DNA of 64,000 bases from Methanobacteriota archaeon (GTDB lineage Archaea > Thermoplasmatota > Thermoplasmata > UBA10834). Position 1 is the stretch's first letter, and each line of letters opens with the position of its first letter. Positions 1 through 9,908 of this stretch are shown in pieces. The DNA lies in contig DYTN01000001.1 in the NCBI GenBank assembly GCA_020725925.1, positions 1 to 64,000 on the forward strand, written 5' to 3'. Below the pieces are notes generated by a model. It ran no database searches. It saw only the letters and a list, made by a program, of their open reading frames with translations, and was not told where the DNA came from. The translations under genes and the position numbers were made by a program.

Positions 1-162
1 GGCGAGATACTCGAGATCCTTTGGAGTGCACATGAGCGTGACAAGGTCCACATCGTTGAGGAAGATGGTGACCGGTCTCTCCTTGACCACAAGGTCTCGC
101 TTCCGCTCTTTCGATTTCCCGCTTATGCGCAGTATGTCCACGCGGCTCGTCTGGTCGCTCAT
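1..162 (-). CDS. fdhD: FdhD-like sulfurtransferase for Moco enzyme activation, N-terminal fragment cut by window edge
   Basis: Minus-strand reading from ATG at 162: MSDQTSRVDILRISGKSKERKRDLVVKERPVTIFLNDVDLVTLMCTPKDLEYLA; the 'xxLNxxxxxxxMCTPxDLExLA' pattern is typical of FdhD; sits beside a molybdopterin oxidoreductase. Confidence 0.8.
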   Translation of the reverse strand, partial: MSDQTSRVDILRISGKSKERKRDLVVKERPVTIFLNDVDLVTLMCTPKDLEYLA

Positions 163-196
163 GCAGTCCCTGCCCGTTGGCCCTCGACGGGCCGGC

Positions 197-1138
197 TCAC
201 GGCCCCTCGGAGAAGACAGGGGCGTGCAAGCCAGCCCTCAGGATGGAGTGCCTGACAGATAAATCCCCCGACAGCTCCAGGATGGCCGATGCTGCCAGGA
301 GGACCGTCGCCAGGGTCCCTGTGGCCGCGTGCTCATGATAGTATGTGAGCATCAGCGGCACAAGCAGGCCGGCTATGATCGCGAGACCGATGAACGCGAT
401 GGCCACCTTGGTAGTCGTCAGCTTCCTGAGGGACTCCCTCGCGGTAGCCGTCGACGCGAGCAGGTTCACGATGTATATGACCAGGAGCGCGAACATCGCG
501 GAAAGCAGGATCGCATCTATGTCCGTCAGCGTGCTCTCCTCGATGGTCTCGGCTCCCGTCGCGATCAACGTGAGGAAGGTCATCGCGGTCCCGCCCGCGA
601 CGGCGTAGGTGAAGAACAGCGGAGGCATGAGCGCCGTGGCCCATGCGGTTATGGACTTGCACGATGCCAGCACGAACCCGTCATAGACCATCACCAGGCA
701 GGCGCTCGCGAAAGCCGCAAGCCAGATGATCTCTCCCAGGGTCGAATCCGTAGTCCACGAGACCCAGTCGAAGCCCAGGTCGGGCGCGAGGTACGCCGCT
801 CCGAACATCACGAAGACGACCATGAATATCAGACCCCTGCTGACCCAGGAGGTCTTGGGCCTCAGGAAGAGTCTGTAGAACCTCCATGGCTGGCCGAGGT
901 AGACCAGGTGAGCCACGGTCTTGCCCACGCCGACGATCAGGAGTCCAACCAGGGCGCTCGTTGTGGAGTCGATGAGCCAGGTCGAGACGACGAACTGGCC
1001 TGCGCCTATGCCCCCCAGGAAGAGAGCCATCAGGAGCGCGCCGTCGCGCCACCTCCGCCTGCCGCCGAACCCCCATTCCATCTGCGCGCGGGCCCCGGGC
1101 TTGAAGTCCTCGTACTGAAGCACGCTCATCTCACGCAC
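197..1138 (-). CDS. NrfD/PsrC-family polytopic membrane anchor subunit
   Basis: Multi-TM protein, downstream of FeS and Mo subunits on the same strand; motifs GIGAGQF, HLVYLGQPWRFYRLF typical of NrfD. Confidence 0.85.
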   Translation of the reverse strand: MREMSVLQYEDFKPGARAQMEWGFGGRRRWRDGALLMALFLGGIGAGQFVVSTWLIDSTTSALVGLLIVGVGKTVAHLVYLGQPWRFYRLFLRPKTSWVSRGLIFMVVFVMFGAAYLAPDLGFDWVSWTTDSTLGEIIWLAAFASACLVMVYDGFVLASCKSITAWATALMPPLFFTYAVAGGTAMTFLTLIATGAETIEESTLTDIDAILLSAMFALLVIYIVNLLASTATARESLRKLTTTKVAIAFIGLAIIAGLLVPLMLTYYHEHAATGTLATVLLAASAILELSGDLSVRHSILRAGLHAPVFSEGP

Positions 1139-1176
1139 CTCTCTGTTCCGCTAATGAACAACAAGACATGTGTGCG

Positions 1177-1815
1177 TCACCTCGCGGGCAGGTAGTACAC
1201 GCTCGCATCCGTTCCGTATTCCGGATGCAGCTGCATCCCCCGCCTCTTCTTGATCAGCTGCGAGACCTCAGACTCGGGATCGTCGAGGTCTCCGAAGGTC
1301 CTGGCCTCGCAAGGGCACGCGTCCACGCATGCCGGATTCCTGCCCTTCTCCACCCTCTCGACGCAGAAGTTGCATTTGCTCACGACGCCCTTGTCGCTCT
1401 CCTCGAGCCACTTCTTCTTCGAGTATTCCGCGTATGGCGACGAGGGCTTGCGGTCTCCAGTGAAGTAGTCCTTCCAGTCGCTCGCGAAGTACCTCGCACC
1501 GTAAGGGCATGCGACCGCGCAGTACCTGCACCCGACGCACGCCTTCGAGTCCACAGTGACAATCCCCTCGAGCGACCTCTTTGTGGCTCCTGTCGGGCAG
1601 ACCTTCTCGCACTCGGGCTCCTTGCAGTGCATGCACAGCAGCGGGAGCGCCTGCCGGATCACGGTCGGGTACTTGCCCGACTCGATCCTCACGACCTTGG
1701 CCCAGAACACGCCAGGGGGCGTGTGGTGCTCCGCCTTGCAGGTGACGGTGCACGAGTTGCACCCGGCGCACCTCTTGAGGTCGATGACCATGCCCCACCT
1801 GACCATGTCAGGCAC
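1177..1815 (-). CDS. 4Fe-4S ferredoxin-type electron transfer subunit (DmsB/PsrB-like)
   Basis: Multiple CxxCxxCxxxC motifs: CAGCNSCTVTC, CMHCKEPECEKVC, CVGCRYCAVAC, CNFCVERVEKGRNPACVDAC. Confidence 0.9.
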   Translation of the reverse strand: MPDMVRWGMVIDLKRCAGCNSCTVTCKAEHHTPPGVFWAKVVRIESGKYPTVIRQALPLLCMHCKEPECEKVCPTGATKRSLEGIVTVDSKACVGCRYCAVACPYGARYFASDWKDYFTGDRKPSSPYAEYSKKKWLEESDKGVVSKCNFCVERVEKGRNPACVDACPCEARTFGDLDDPESEVSQLIKKRRGMQLHPEYGTDASVYYLPAR

Positions 1816-4402
1816 CCCCGTCCTTGTACAGCTTGACCTTGACGCAGATGTCCTGTCCGAGCGACACCGGGCACGTGTGCTCCTTGTCCACCTCGATCAG
1901 CTCGTTGAAGAACACTCCCTTGTCCTTCGCGATTGGCAACCCCTTGCCCCAGTGGCCTGCATTCGCAGCTATCGCCACATGGTCCGGCCTGATTCCGTCC
2001 GTCAGGTGCACGCGCCCCTTGGCCTTCGAGCCCTTCGGGTTCTCGAGCCAGACCATGTCCCCTTCCTTGACGCCCTTTCTGTTGGCCGTATCCGTGTTCA
2101 GCTGTATCGTGTACGTGTAAGGGTCGTTCTGCGAGACCTCGTTCAGCCACGGGTTCTGCATGGTCATGGAGTAGGTGTGCAGCGCTGAGCGCCAGTAGAA
2201 CGCCTCGAGGTCGTACTCCGGGTTCTTCTCCGAGTGCGTCGGGCACGGCCTCCATTCCGGAAGCGCGTTGTGCGCGCTCCAGTCCACCAGGTCGGGGACG
2301 CCGTACTTCTCGGCAATTGCCCTGCTCTTCCTCCCCGATCTGACGATCCATTCGAGGTAGACCGGCACTCTGACATCGTTGAACGCACGCCAGTAGACCT
2401 CCTCCACGCGCTTCGGCCACTTCAGGTAGCCGTGCTCCTTGAACCAGTCCAGGCCCTTGTCCTGGCCGAACCGGTCCTTCATGATGATGTCCAGCAGCCT
2501 TTCGAAGTTGAGCTTCTCCTTCGGGTCCATGACCTTCTTGAAGTCCAGGTCCCCGCCGTACGCCCGGTTGACCCATTCCCTGGCGGCTTCCAGGTACTTG
2601 TTCCTGAGCCCCAGCCGCTCGGAGAGCTCCAGGATGACATCGATCATCGCCCTCCTCTCGGCCATGGGCTTTATGACCGGCTGCCTGATTGACCACACCC
2701 ACTCCCCGAGCCCCGTCGCGTGGCACGACACTCCGACGGTGGGGAAAGTCGTCGCGCTCGAGTAGCGCTCCAGGAAGCACGCGTCCGGCAGGACCAGGTC
2801 CGCGGCAGCCTCCTCGAACTCGGTCGAGTATATGTTGAATGACGCGATGAACCTGAACTTCTTGAGGAAGTTCTCCAGCAGGGTCTTCGGGTTGCCCACG
2901 GACATGAGCTGGTTGGTCGCGAAGCTGATCATCACGTCCGGCCTGTAGGGTATCTTGAACTTCTGCCAGAGCTCCTCGTTGTTCTCCCAGGCCATGATGG
3001 TCGTGTATGTCGGTATGTAGAACATGTCCCGAAGGTCGAGCCTCTCTGGCGGGTCCTTCGGCTCGGGGGGCGGGTAGGGCAGGTGCGCGTACGGCCAGTT
3101 GCGCGCAACGAGCAGCCCGTCCTTGTCCGGCTCCACGGAGTATTTCAGGCGCCCAGTACCGGGGTAGCCGAGGTGCACGGGAGGGCCGAAAGCAAGCGCC
3201 CCGCCGGGGACGTCCGCAGACCCGACCAGGTGGTTCAGCAGCACCAGGGACATGCAGTCCCAGGCCTGGTTGTAGTGCCCCTGTGAGCCGCGGAAGTAGA
3301 TGGACGCAACGGGCCTGTAGGGGAGCGTCTTGCCCTCGATGTTGATCGTGCTGCCGATCCTTGCCTCCTCGCCGAAGTCCTTCGCGATGCGCCTGAGCGT
3401 GCTGGCCGAGACCCCGCAGATCCCGGACGCATGCTCAGGAGTGTACTTCTTGAGGTGGTCCTTCAGGAGCTGGAACGAGGGTGTGCATTTCACCCGGTCG
3501 ACCTCGAACTCGCCCGTGAGGGCGCAGTCCCTCACGTTGATGGAGTTGAACGGCTCCTGCTTGTTTGCGTTGGTGTTCCATACGAGCGGAGCTCCCGACT
3601 TCTTGTCCCGCAGGTACAATCCGTCAGGTCCGACGAGGTACGCCCCGTTTGTCTTCCACTTCAGATACTCTCTGTCGACGAGCCCGTAGTCGTTAACGAG
3701 CAAGTTGGCCATCGCGAGCGCAGCTGCGGCGTCCGTGCCCGCCTTGATGGGCACCCATTCCTCGGCGGTGGATGCCTGCGTGCTCAGGAAAGGGTCAAAC
3801 ACTATGAGCCTCATGCCTCTAGCCTTGGCGTCGGCCGCCTGCTTCGCCGCGACGTTGGCTGCGTGGCCGGCGCCGTGTCCCTTGGAGCAGCCCCAGTAGA
3901 CCGCGAGGTTGCAGTGCTTGAAGTCTGGTATGACGGACCAAGAGGCGTGGTAGATCCCGCCGATCATGTGGGCGCCGTTCCCGCAGTGCAGTCCCCCGCC
4001 CCCGGTGTAGTAGTTCGGGGTGCCGAAGGCCTTCCTGAAGCAGAGCACGTTGAAGGCCCTCTCAGCGGGGAAGGTCGGGCTGCCGACGGTGTAGAGCCCT
4101 CTCGGATCCCTCTGCATGCACTCCTTGAGCTTCGAGGTGAGGACGTCCATTGCCTCGTCCCAGCTGATGCGCTTCCAGCCAGGGTCGACGCCGATCCCCT
4201 TCTCGGGGTTTGTCCTGAGAAGGGGGTAGTTGAGTCGGCTGGGGTCGTAGAGCATCATTAGGGCGGAGACGCCCTTCGCGCAGATGTTCCCGTAGCCCTG
4301 AGGCGAGTCGGGAACACCCTCAATGCCAACGACAACGCCATCCTCCACCCGCACGTCGATTGTGCAGGTGCCGTAGCACATTCCACAGCTTGTCGTTACC
4401 AT
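1808..4402 (-). CDS. Molybdopterin oxidoreductase catalytic subunit (DMSO reductase superfamily, PsrA/PhsA/ArrA-like), no Tat leader
   Basis: N-terminal CGMCYGTC...NICAKG 4Fe-4S motif, long MopB-type protein with C-terminal molydopterin-dinucleotide domain (NTDTANRKGVKEGDMVWLENPKG); overlaps FeS gene. Confidence 0.9.
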   Translation of the reverse strand: MVTTSCGMCYGTCTIDVRVEDGVVVGIEGVPDSPQGYGNICAKGVSALMMLYDPSRLNYPLLRTNPEKGIGVDPGWKRISWDEAMDVLTSKLKECMQRDPRGLYTVGSPTFPAERAFNVLCFRKAFGTPNYYTGGGGLHCGNGAHMIGGIYHASWSVIPDFKHCNLAVYWGCSKGHGAGHAANVAAKQAADAKARGMRLIVFDPFLSTQASTAEEWVPIKAGTDAAAALAMANLLVNDYGLVDREYLKWKTNGAYLVGPDGLYLRDKKSGAPLVWNTNANKQEPFNSINVRDCALTGEFEVDRVKCTPSFQLLKDHLKKYTPEHASGICGVSASTLRRIAKDFGEEARIGSTINIEGKTLPYRPVASIYFRGSQGHYNQAWDCMSLVLLNHLVGSADVPGGALAFGPPVHLGYPGTGRLKYSVEPDKDGLLVARNWPYAHLPYPPPEPKDPPERLDLRDMFYIPTYTTIMAWENNEELWQKFKIPYRPDVMISFATNQLMSVGNPKTLLENFLKKFRFIASFNIYSTEFEEAAADLVLPDACFLERYSSATTFPTVGVSCHATGLGEWVWSIRQPVIKPMAERRAMIDVILELSERLGLRNKYLEAAREWVNRAYGGDLDFKKVMDPKEKLNFERLLDIIMKDRFGQDKGLDWFKEHGYLKWPKRVEEVYWRAFNDVRVPVYLEWIVRSGRKSRAIAEKYGVPDLVDWSAHNALPEWRPCPTHSEKNPEYDLEAFYWRSALHTYSMTMQNPWLNEVSQNDPYTYTIQLNTDTANRKGVKEGDMVWLENPKGSKAKGRVHLTDGIRPDHVAIAANAGHWGKGLPIAKDKGVFFNELIEVDKEHTCPVSLGQDICVKVKLYKDGGA

Positions 4403-5066
4403 GCTTCACCAGCTGTTTCGGGAGCACAGTGGCGACAACATACTTAACTGTGGTGTAACGCAGTTCGAAAGATGTACGAACCTGGTTTGATGGATGTGCA
4501 GGATTCCGGTATCCCTTCTTTCGCAAGAGGGTAGCCCTTCAGGATGTCAGGCATTCGACCGAAAGTCATCATCGATGACCAACGCCAGACACCAAGGATA
4601 TCAGCATCGGGAACCCTGGTTCCAGAAGAGGTGTGATGATGGCCTTGCGGTTGCTGGGGTCCACGTGCTGGATCGTTGCCAAATCGAAGACAGAGAAGAG
4701 CGGCCGAGTCTCTCACATGTTCTGTCAGAGCAAAATCAGAGGCATGAGCTGTCCGCTGAAGGACTTGCCGGGGAAGAAGGCGTTCGAGCTCTCGGGCGAG
4801 TGCTTTGAGCTCGTGGGTCGACCCAGTTTCGACAATGGATTCGCACATCATGCGAGGGACAAGCACTGATGAGCGTCACCAGTCGGACTCACCAACCGTG
4901 GGTTTCGCGCCTGCCGGCTCCTCCTGTCGTTCCATTGGGATTCTGCTGACGCTCTATCCAGGCGAAATAAGGGCAATGTTGATATATCACGGGGGCACAG
5001 GTAGTATGGCACTGTGGATAGCCGGGGTTGCCCCGGATTGCGCAGTGGCGCATAGGAGGGAGCAGA

Positions 5067-5444
5067 ATGGAGAGAGAGTTCAGCGTGAAGCTGCCGAACA
5101 GGCCGGGAGAACTCGCTCGGCTCACGGAGACCCTCCACAAGGACGGCATCAACATACGGACGGTCTCGACGGAGCCGAAGGCCGAGCTGGTCCGGCTGGT
5201 GACGTCCGAGCCGGACAAGACCAGGGAGTCTCTGAGCCAAGCAAAGATGGAGTTCTCCGAGAGGAACCTGCTGGTGGCCAAGCTGGAGGACAAGCCAGGG
5301 GAGCTTGCCAGGATCTCGAGGGAGCTGGCAAACGCCGGAGTGAACATAGACGCGTCCTACATGCTCGACAAGGACTCGAGGCACGTGCACGTGGCGCTTG
5401 CCGTGAGCGACGAGCAGAAGGCGAAGAACATCTTGAAGCTGTGA
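5067..5444 (+). CDS. Tandem ACT-domain protein
   Basis: Two ACT repeats (FSVKLPNRPGELARL..., LVAKLEDKPGELARI...); ATG at 5067 preceded by GGAGG; paralogue at 10883-11260. Confidence 0.85.
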   Translation: MEREFSVKLPNRPGELARLTETLHKDGINIRTVSTEPKAELVRLVTSEPDKTRESLSQAKMEFSERNLLVAKLEDKPGELARISRELANAGVNIDASYMLDKDSRHVHVALAVSDEQKAKNILKL

Positions 5445-5490
5445 TTGGCTACGAGTGTCCCCTCGAAAACCTTTTTCCTGTTTCTTGAGT

Positions 5491-6540
5491 CTAGCGCCTC
5501 CGCCTGAGAGCTATGGCGACTGCTGCCATGATTCCGAGGACGGGCACGAGCACGTTCGTGAACTCGGGTATCAGCGGGAAGGTGTCCACGAGGTAGATGT
5601 CCTGGACATCCGAGAGATTGACGTCGTTCAGCGGCTGCCAGTACGGGTCGAAAGTCCCTCCCGGCCCTAGCGTGCAGTTCGGCGGCAGAATGCTCATGAA
5701 GTTGTATTCCGGCCAGGGATCGAATATCAAGCAGAGGTCGTCCGATACGTTCAGCGCTGTGCCATTGTCGTCATATCCTGCAATGACCTTCGCGTGCCCT
5801 TGGTCTGTCAATCTGTACGCCGGGGGCGGGTTCGTGGGGGACTGGTTCGCCGGCCAGCCTCCGTGGTCCAGCCACAGGACGGGGGCCAGGCCACCGATGA
5901 ACTGTTGCAACAGGGCGGGCTTCATCGGCCCGTTCAGGTTTGCTGGGTTCCAATCGTATTGTATGATGGGCACTCCGAGCGCCCAGAACATGGCATTCTG
6001 CGTCTCAGCTGGCCAGCCCCCGGAGCCGTCGAACATCCCATCGCCATGGATGTCCAGTAAGTTGTTCCCCGGGATCTCCCCGTTCGTTGTCTTGGATGAG
6101 TCATAGATGGAGTCCTGGAAGAAGAAGGGAGGGCCCATGCCTCTGTAGGTCGCGATCATTGCGATACTTGCCGGTGCGCAGTACGCAGAGCAGTGGGGGC
6201 AATCGTCCGCGGTGCCATAAATCGAGTCTGGTCCCCACACATCGTTCGGCACGTGAGGTGGTGGCGGGAGCCCACCGGCAAGGCATGCTATGCATGGCAT
6301 GGCGGTGTCGTAGTGCTGATCCACCAGGATGATTGGCAGAACAGTCACAGCGAGAACCTGCGCGGATCTGTCGGTGCTTGGATTCAGACCCACAAATGCA
6401 ACGGCCACCATCATGATTGCCAGCGCGCATGACAAGGCGAACAGCAGCTTCCGCTTGGGCAACGGCGTCGACTGCCTTGGTATTGCTCGTCTCTCCACGC
6501 ATTCGATGCCCGGGCCAACACGCGAACTCCTCCCCTCCAT
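5491..6540 (-). CDS. Secreted C39-like (papain-fold) peptidase/domain protein with PEF-CTERM-like C-terminus
   Basis: N-terminal hydrophobic segment, CAPASIAMI (Cys), GHAKVIAGYDDNG (His), IFDPWPEYN (Asp); C-terminus IPEFTNVLVPVLGIMAAVAIALRRRR. Confidence 0.65.
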   Translation of the reverse strand: MEGRSSRVGPGIECVERRAIPRQSTPLPKRKLLFALSCALAIMMVAVAFVGLNPSTDRSAQVLAVTVLPIILVDQHYDTAMPCIACLAGGLPPPPHVPNDVWGPDSIYGTADDCPHCSAYCAPASIAMIATYRGMGPPFFFQDSIYDSSKTTNGEIPGNNLLDIHGDGMFDGSGGWPAETQNAMFWALGVPIIQYDWNPANLNGPMKPALLQQFIGGLAPVLWLDHGGWPANQSPTNPPPAYRLTDQGHAKVIAGYDDNGTALNVSDDLCLIFDPWPEYNFMSILPPNCTLGPGGTFDPYWQPLNDVNLSDVQDIYLVDTFPLIPEFTNVLVPVLGIMAAVAIALRRRR

Positions 6541-6660
6541 GATTGGAACCACCTGGTGCGGATGCAAATCGACCGACGGGGCTATAAGGCTTGCTAGCCC
6601 GGGCACCTATGGCGAACGAAGTCTCAGACAGTGCTCCTTCGGATGCCGAGCGCGGGTAGC

Positions 6661-7285
6661 TCAAGTCCTCTCGATCACGGTCGTCTTGGCTAGCTTGTCC
6701 ATGTACCTCTGATGCGCGTCGGTCGTGACGACGATCAGGCTCACGATGAACTCGATGAGGAGTACCAGCGCGTACACCTTCGTGATGTTCCTGACTAAGG
6801 TGTTGGCGAGTTCCAGTTTGCCCTGCGTCGAAACTACCTTCAGGCCCAGGATCGCCTTGCCCAGGGTGACGCCGGCCGAGTACTCGAGGAAGGCCGAGTA
6901 CAGGAAGAGGGCAATCCCCCCGACGCCTATGAACCAGAGGCCCCCGATCATCCAGCTCAGGAATACCGTAGCGGCGTAGACTGGTATCACGATGAATATG
7001 GCGTCGAGCACGAGCGCGACGAACCGCTTTGCCCAGTGGAACTGCAACCCCTGGTAGTGCCCCCGGGTAGTCTAGCAGGGTGGCGTTCTGGCCGGGCGGG
7101 GGCTGGGGCGGCATCGGTGGCTGCGGCTGAGGCTGCGCTGGCATAGGGTACTGTGTCGGCTGCTGGTATGGGGCCTGCTGTGGCGGTGGACCCATTGGCG
7201 CGGCCGCTACGAACGGCGCTCCGCAGTAACTGCAGAATCTCGCTCCTTCGGCATTCGGTGAGCCGCATCTTGAGCAATTTGCCAT
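6661..7285 (-). pseudogene. Zinc-ribbon + Pro/Gln linker + RDD-family membrane protein, split by apparent frameshift
   Basis: N-terminal MANCSRCGSPNAEGARFCSYCGAPF in one frame (ORF 6101-7312); RDD domain (QFHWAKRFVALVLDAIF...GVTLGKAILGLKVV) in another frame (ORF 6661-7047); frames join at GCCCCCGGG near 7058-7067. Confidence 0.75.
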
Positions 7286-7408
7286 GTTCCTACCCGATTC
7301 GGGATGCCCCAACCAGGATAAGCCCTTTCTGGTGTCATTCGCAGCTGGAGACTCCCTGCGGGTCGTCGACCGTGGCGCATCGCGGATCAGACCGCTCCGA
7401 AGCAGTTA

Positions 7409-8581
7409 TTGGCATCTAGTCCTAGTCTCGAACGTTTTGCGATGTTTCCGCTAGGGGGTCAATCTGGCCAACGTCAGTGTCTCCGAATTGTCGACAGCTA
7501 CATATGCCGAGAGTGTAATTCGCGGTCGGGGGAGGATTGCCTGAGCATCGAACAGAATTCAACGACGTCTCGGTCTTCTGGCAAGAAGGGGACCCAAGTC
7601 GTATCCCTGCTGATCGCATCAGTGGTCGTGTGTGTGGTCTTGGCGCCGATAGCGTCTGGCGCCGGGCCGGGAAAGCCCAGTGAGCGTGTGTACGTCGTTG
7701 GCGCTGTTGGCGATCCTGCGGGTACTCATCTGTCCATGAACAACCCTAACCGTCATCAGTACGACAACGTAGCTGACATGCTATACGACTGGAACCTCAA
7801 CAAGTTCCTCATGCTTGGGGACGGGCAGCACGAGAACGGTCTGCTGGAGGACTACTTGACCTACTACGACTCCGCGTTCGGCAAGCTCCTCGACATAACC
7901 GCTCCAGTTCCGGGCAATCATGACTACTACTGGGACTGGGAGCAGTTCCAGCTCCACGACCATCCATTCGCCGGCTCGAACGGATCAGGGTACTTCGGCT
8001 ACTTCGGGGAGATCGCCAACCCGCCCCTCGGGTACTACTCATTCGATCTGGGCTCGTGGCATCTCATCGCCCTCAACTCTGACCTCTTCTTGAACTTCGA
8101 CATCACGGAGGTCGGCAGCCCGGCGTACGAGCAGACGGAGTGGCTCAAGGCGGACCTCGCGTCTCATCCGGAGAAGAAGTTCCCGGGAACTCTGGTGTTC
8201 TTCCACCACCCGCTCTTCACGTGGGAGACGCCTGGCGCCCCAGGCTGGACGAGCCCAGAGCTCATCCCCGTATGGGAGATGCTCTACGAAGCCGGCGCCG
8301 ACATCGTGCTGAACGGCCATTCGCACAACTACCAGCGCTGGGCGCCGCAGGACCCGTATGGCAACTACGATGCCGGCGGGATTACGCAGTTCATAGTCGG
8401 CACTGGAGGATACTACCTGAACGAGCTGGGACACCCGCCAGTCCCGGGCAGCTTCGTCTGGGGACAGGACAGCGACTTCGGCGCTCTGAAGCTGATGCTG
8501 TCCAATGACTCGTACAGCTTCGAGTTCTGGTCGATCTCTGGTGACGTATTGGATTCGGGGTACAACATCGCCTGCAACTGA
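7409..8581 (+). CDS. Secreted metallophosphoesterase / purple acid phosphatase-like protein
   Basis: Signal-like hydrophobic stretch; GDGQHENG, GNHDYYWD, FHHPLF, NGHSHNYQRW motifs of calcineurin-like phosphoesterases. Confidence 0.85.
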   Translation: MASSPSLERFAMFPLGGQSGQRQCLRIVDSYICRECNSRSGEDCLSIEQNSTTSRSSGKKGTQVVSLLIASVVVCVVLAPIASGAGPGKPSERVYVVGAVGDPAGTHLSMNNPNRHQYDNVADMLYDWNLNKFLMLGDGQHENGLLEDYLTYYDSAFGKLLDITAPVPGNHDYYWDWEQFQLHDHPFAGSNGSGYFGYFGEIANPPLGYYSFDLGSWHLIALNSDLFLNFDITEVGSPAYEQTEWLKADLASHPEKKFPGTLVFFHHPLFTWETPGAPGWTSPELIPVWEMLYEAGADIVLNGHSHNYQRWAPQDPYGNYDAGGITQFIVGTGGYYLNELGHPPVPGSFVWGQDSDFGALKLMLSNDSYSFEFWSISGDVLDSGYNIACN

Positions 8582-8657
8582 GTACTGGCGATACGCATCC
8601 CGGAGCGCGTCTTGGCCTAGGGTCAGGCCGGTCGAAGCGGACGCACGTGCTCTTTAA

Positions 8658-9347
8658 TCACTTCCTGTCTCGCTCGATCATCCCCATCAGCAGCATGCAG
8701 GAGAGCAGGGTCCGCCTGTCGAAGAAGGCCGGCACGCGGGAGCAGTCGACCTCCCAGATGTCCCCGACTATCTTGAACTGCTGCTTGATTTCCGCCACCG
8801 GCTGGCCGTAGAACTCCACCACCAGCTGCTCAGGCACGAGCGAACCGCCTGGAAGGTACTTCCTCGCCAGGCCTCTGCCCCCGCGCTCGGCCACCCTGCC
8901 GACGGTCTGCCCGTTGGCGTCCAGGAGCAGGTACTCGTCGACGTAGAAGCCGGATGAGATGGCCTGCCTGCGCAACTTCAACACGACTGTGTCCGTGGCT
9001 GAGTCGACGACGGCGAACGTGCCCCACATGTCCATGATCTGCTCCTGCTGTATCCGGAAGAGTTCGTTCGTCATGCTGTCGTCGGCGAAGATCTTGATGT
9101 TCTCCTTGATCCTGATGATCTTCTGCCTGGAGTAGCCAAGCATGGACCCCTTTGCGTCCTCGATCCTGTACTGGTTGGCGATCGCCAGGACCTTCTTCCT
9201 GATGCGGTAGTAGTTCTGGAACCAGAGCGGAGAATGCGCGGTTCCGGGAGGACGTGGAATCCCCTGGGAATCCACCCTCGCTCCACACTTGCTGCAGAAT
9301 GTCGCACCCTCGACCGTCTGAGCTCCACAGGAAGAACATCTTGGCAT
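8658..9347 (-). CDS. Zinc-ribbon fused to LURP-one/scramblase-like (tubby-fold) domain
   Basis: CSSCGAQTVEGATFCSKCGAR zinc ribbon followed by a LURP-one-like pattern (RIRKKVLAIANQYRIEDAKG...VFFYG...). Confidence 0.6.
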   Translation of the reverse strand: MPRCSSCGAQTVEGATFCSKCGARVDSQGIPRPPGTAHSPLWFQNYYRIRKKVLAIANQYRIEDAKGSMLGYSRQKIIRIKENIKIFADDSMTNELFRIQQEQIMDMWGTFAVVDSATDTVVLKLRRQAISSGFYVDEYLLLDANGQTVGRVAERGGRGLARKYLPGGSLVPEQLVVEFYGQPVAEIKQQFKIVGDIWEVDCSRVPAFFDRRTLLSCMLLMGMIERDRK

Positions 9348-9578
9348 GATTCAGACCGTCATGGCATGCTCTGGACCTCGCATAAAGCCTTTGGGAGGAT
9401 ATCGAAGGCTCGGAGATGCCCTGACCCGGGTGGGACGATGCCCTCACCCAGGATTGAGGCCGCTGGATGTCCGCTCTCTCGATTCTGGGGTTGCATGCAT
9501 CATTACTTGTAGTCGGTCTGGTTAGACTCAGGTGCGGCGAGCGCAATCGATGCTCTCGCTAGAAAGGAGAAATAAGCA

Positions 9579-9764
9579 ATGAGTTTCGGCACCTATGGAG
9601 GCGGCAGCCGTAGATATGACTCAGGCCCCAGGGAGATGCACAAGATAAAGTGCTCCGACTGTGGATCTGACTCAGAGGTCCCCTTCAAGCCAACAGAGGG
9701 AAGACCTGTCTACTGCCAAACCTGCTTCCAGAAGCACAGACCCCCACGAAGAAATACGTTCTGA
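9579..9764 (+). CDS. CxxC-x17-CxxC-type small zinc-ribbon protein
   Basis: MHKIKCSDCGSDSEVPFKPTEGRPVYCQTCFQKHRPPRR; matches the CxxC-x(17)-CxxC pattern. Confidence 0.8.
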   Translation: MSFGTYGGGSRRYDSGPREMHKIKCSDCGSDSEVPFKPTEGRPVYCQTCFQKHRPPRRNTF

Positions 9765-9908
9765 TCGTTCAGTTCATTTTCATGGATTATGCGTTCAATT
9801 CGTACAGACTCGCAAACCACTTCACGATTCTTTTGACGCCTTGCTCAGCAGATTCAATCTCAGTCAATCAGAGGATTGTTGTCTCGAGACGAATCCCTTG
9901 CGTGTTCT

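Noticed and set aside
1689-2780. 363-aa minus-strand ORF
   Set aside because: Alternate frame of the molybdopterin oxidoreductase; Gly/Arg/Pro-rich shadow translation.
4444-4869. ORFs on both strands in the 4403-5066 gap, e.g. 4633-4869 (MMMALRLLGSTC...GMSCPLKDLPGKKAFELSGECFELVGRPS) and 4444-4866
   Set aside because: Neither shows a family motif I can defend; possibly a decayed gene, but not reportable as a CDS without homology evidence.
6101-7312. 403-aa ORF taken at face value
   Set aside because: Only its first about 80 residues are coherent; the rest is an off-frame translation of the RDD domain, so it is reported as a frameshifted gene.
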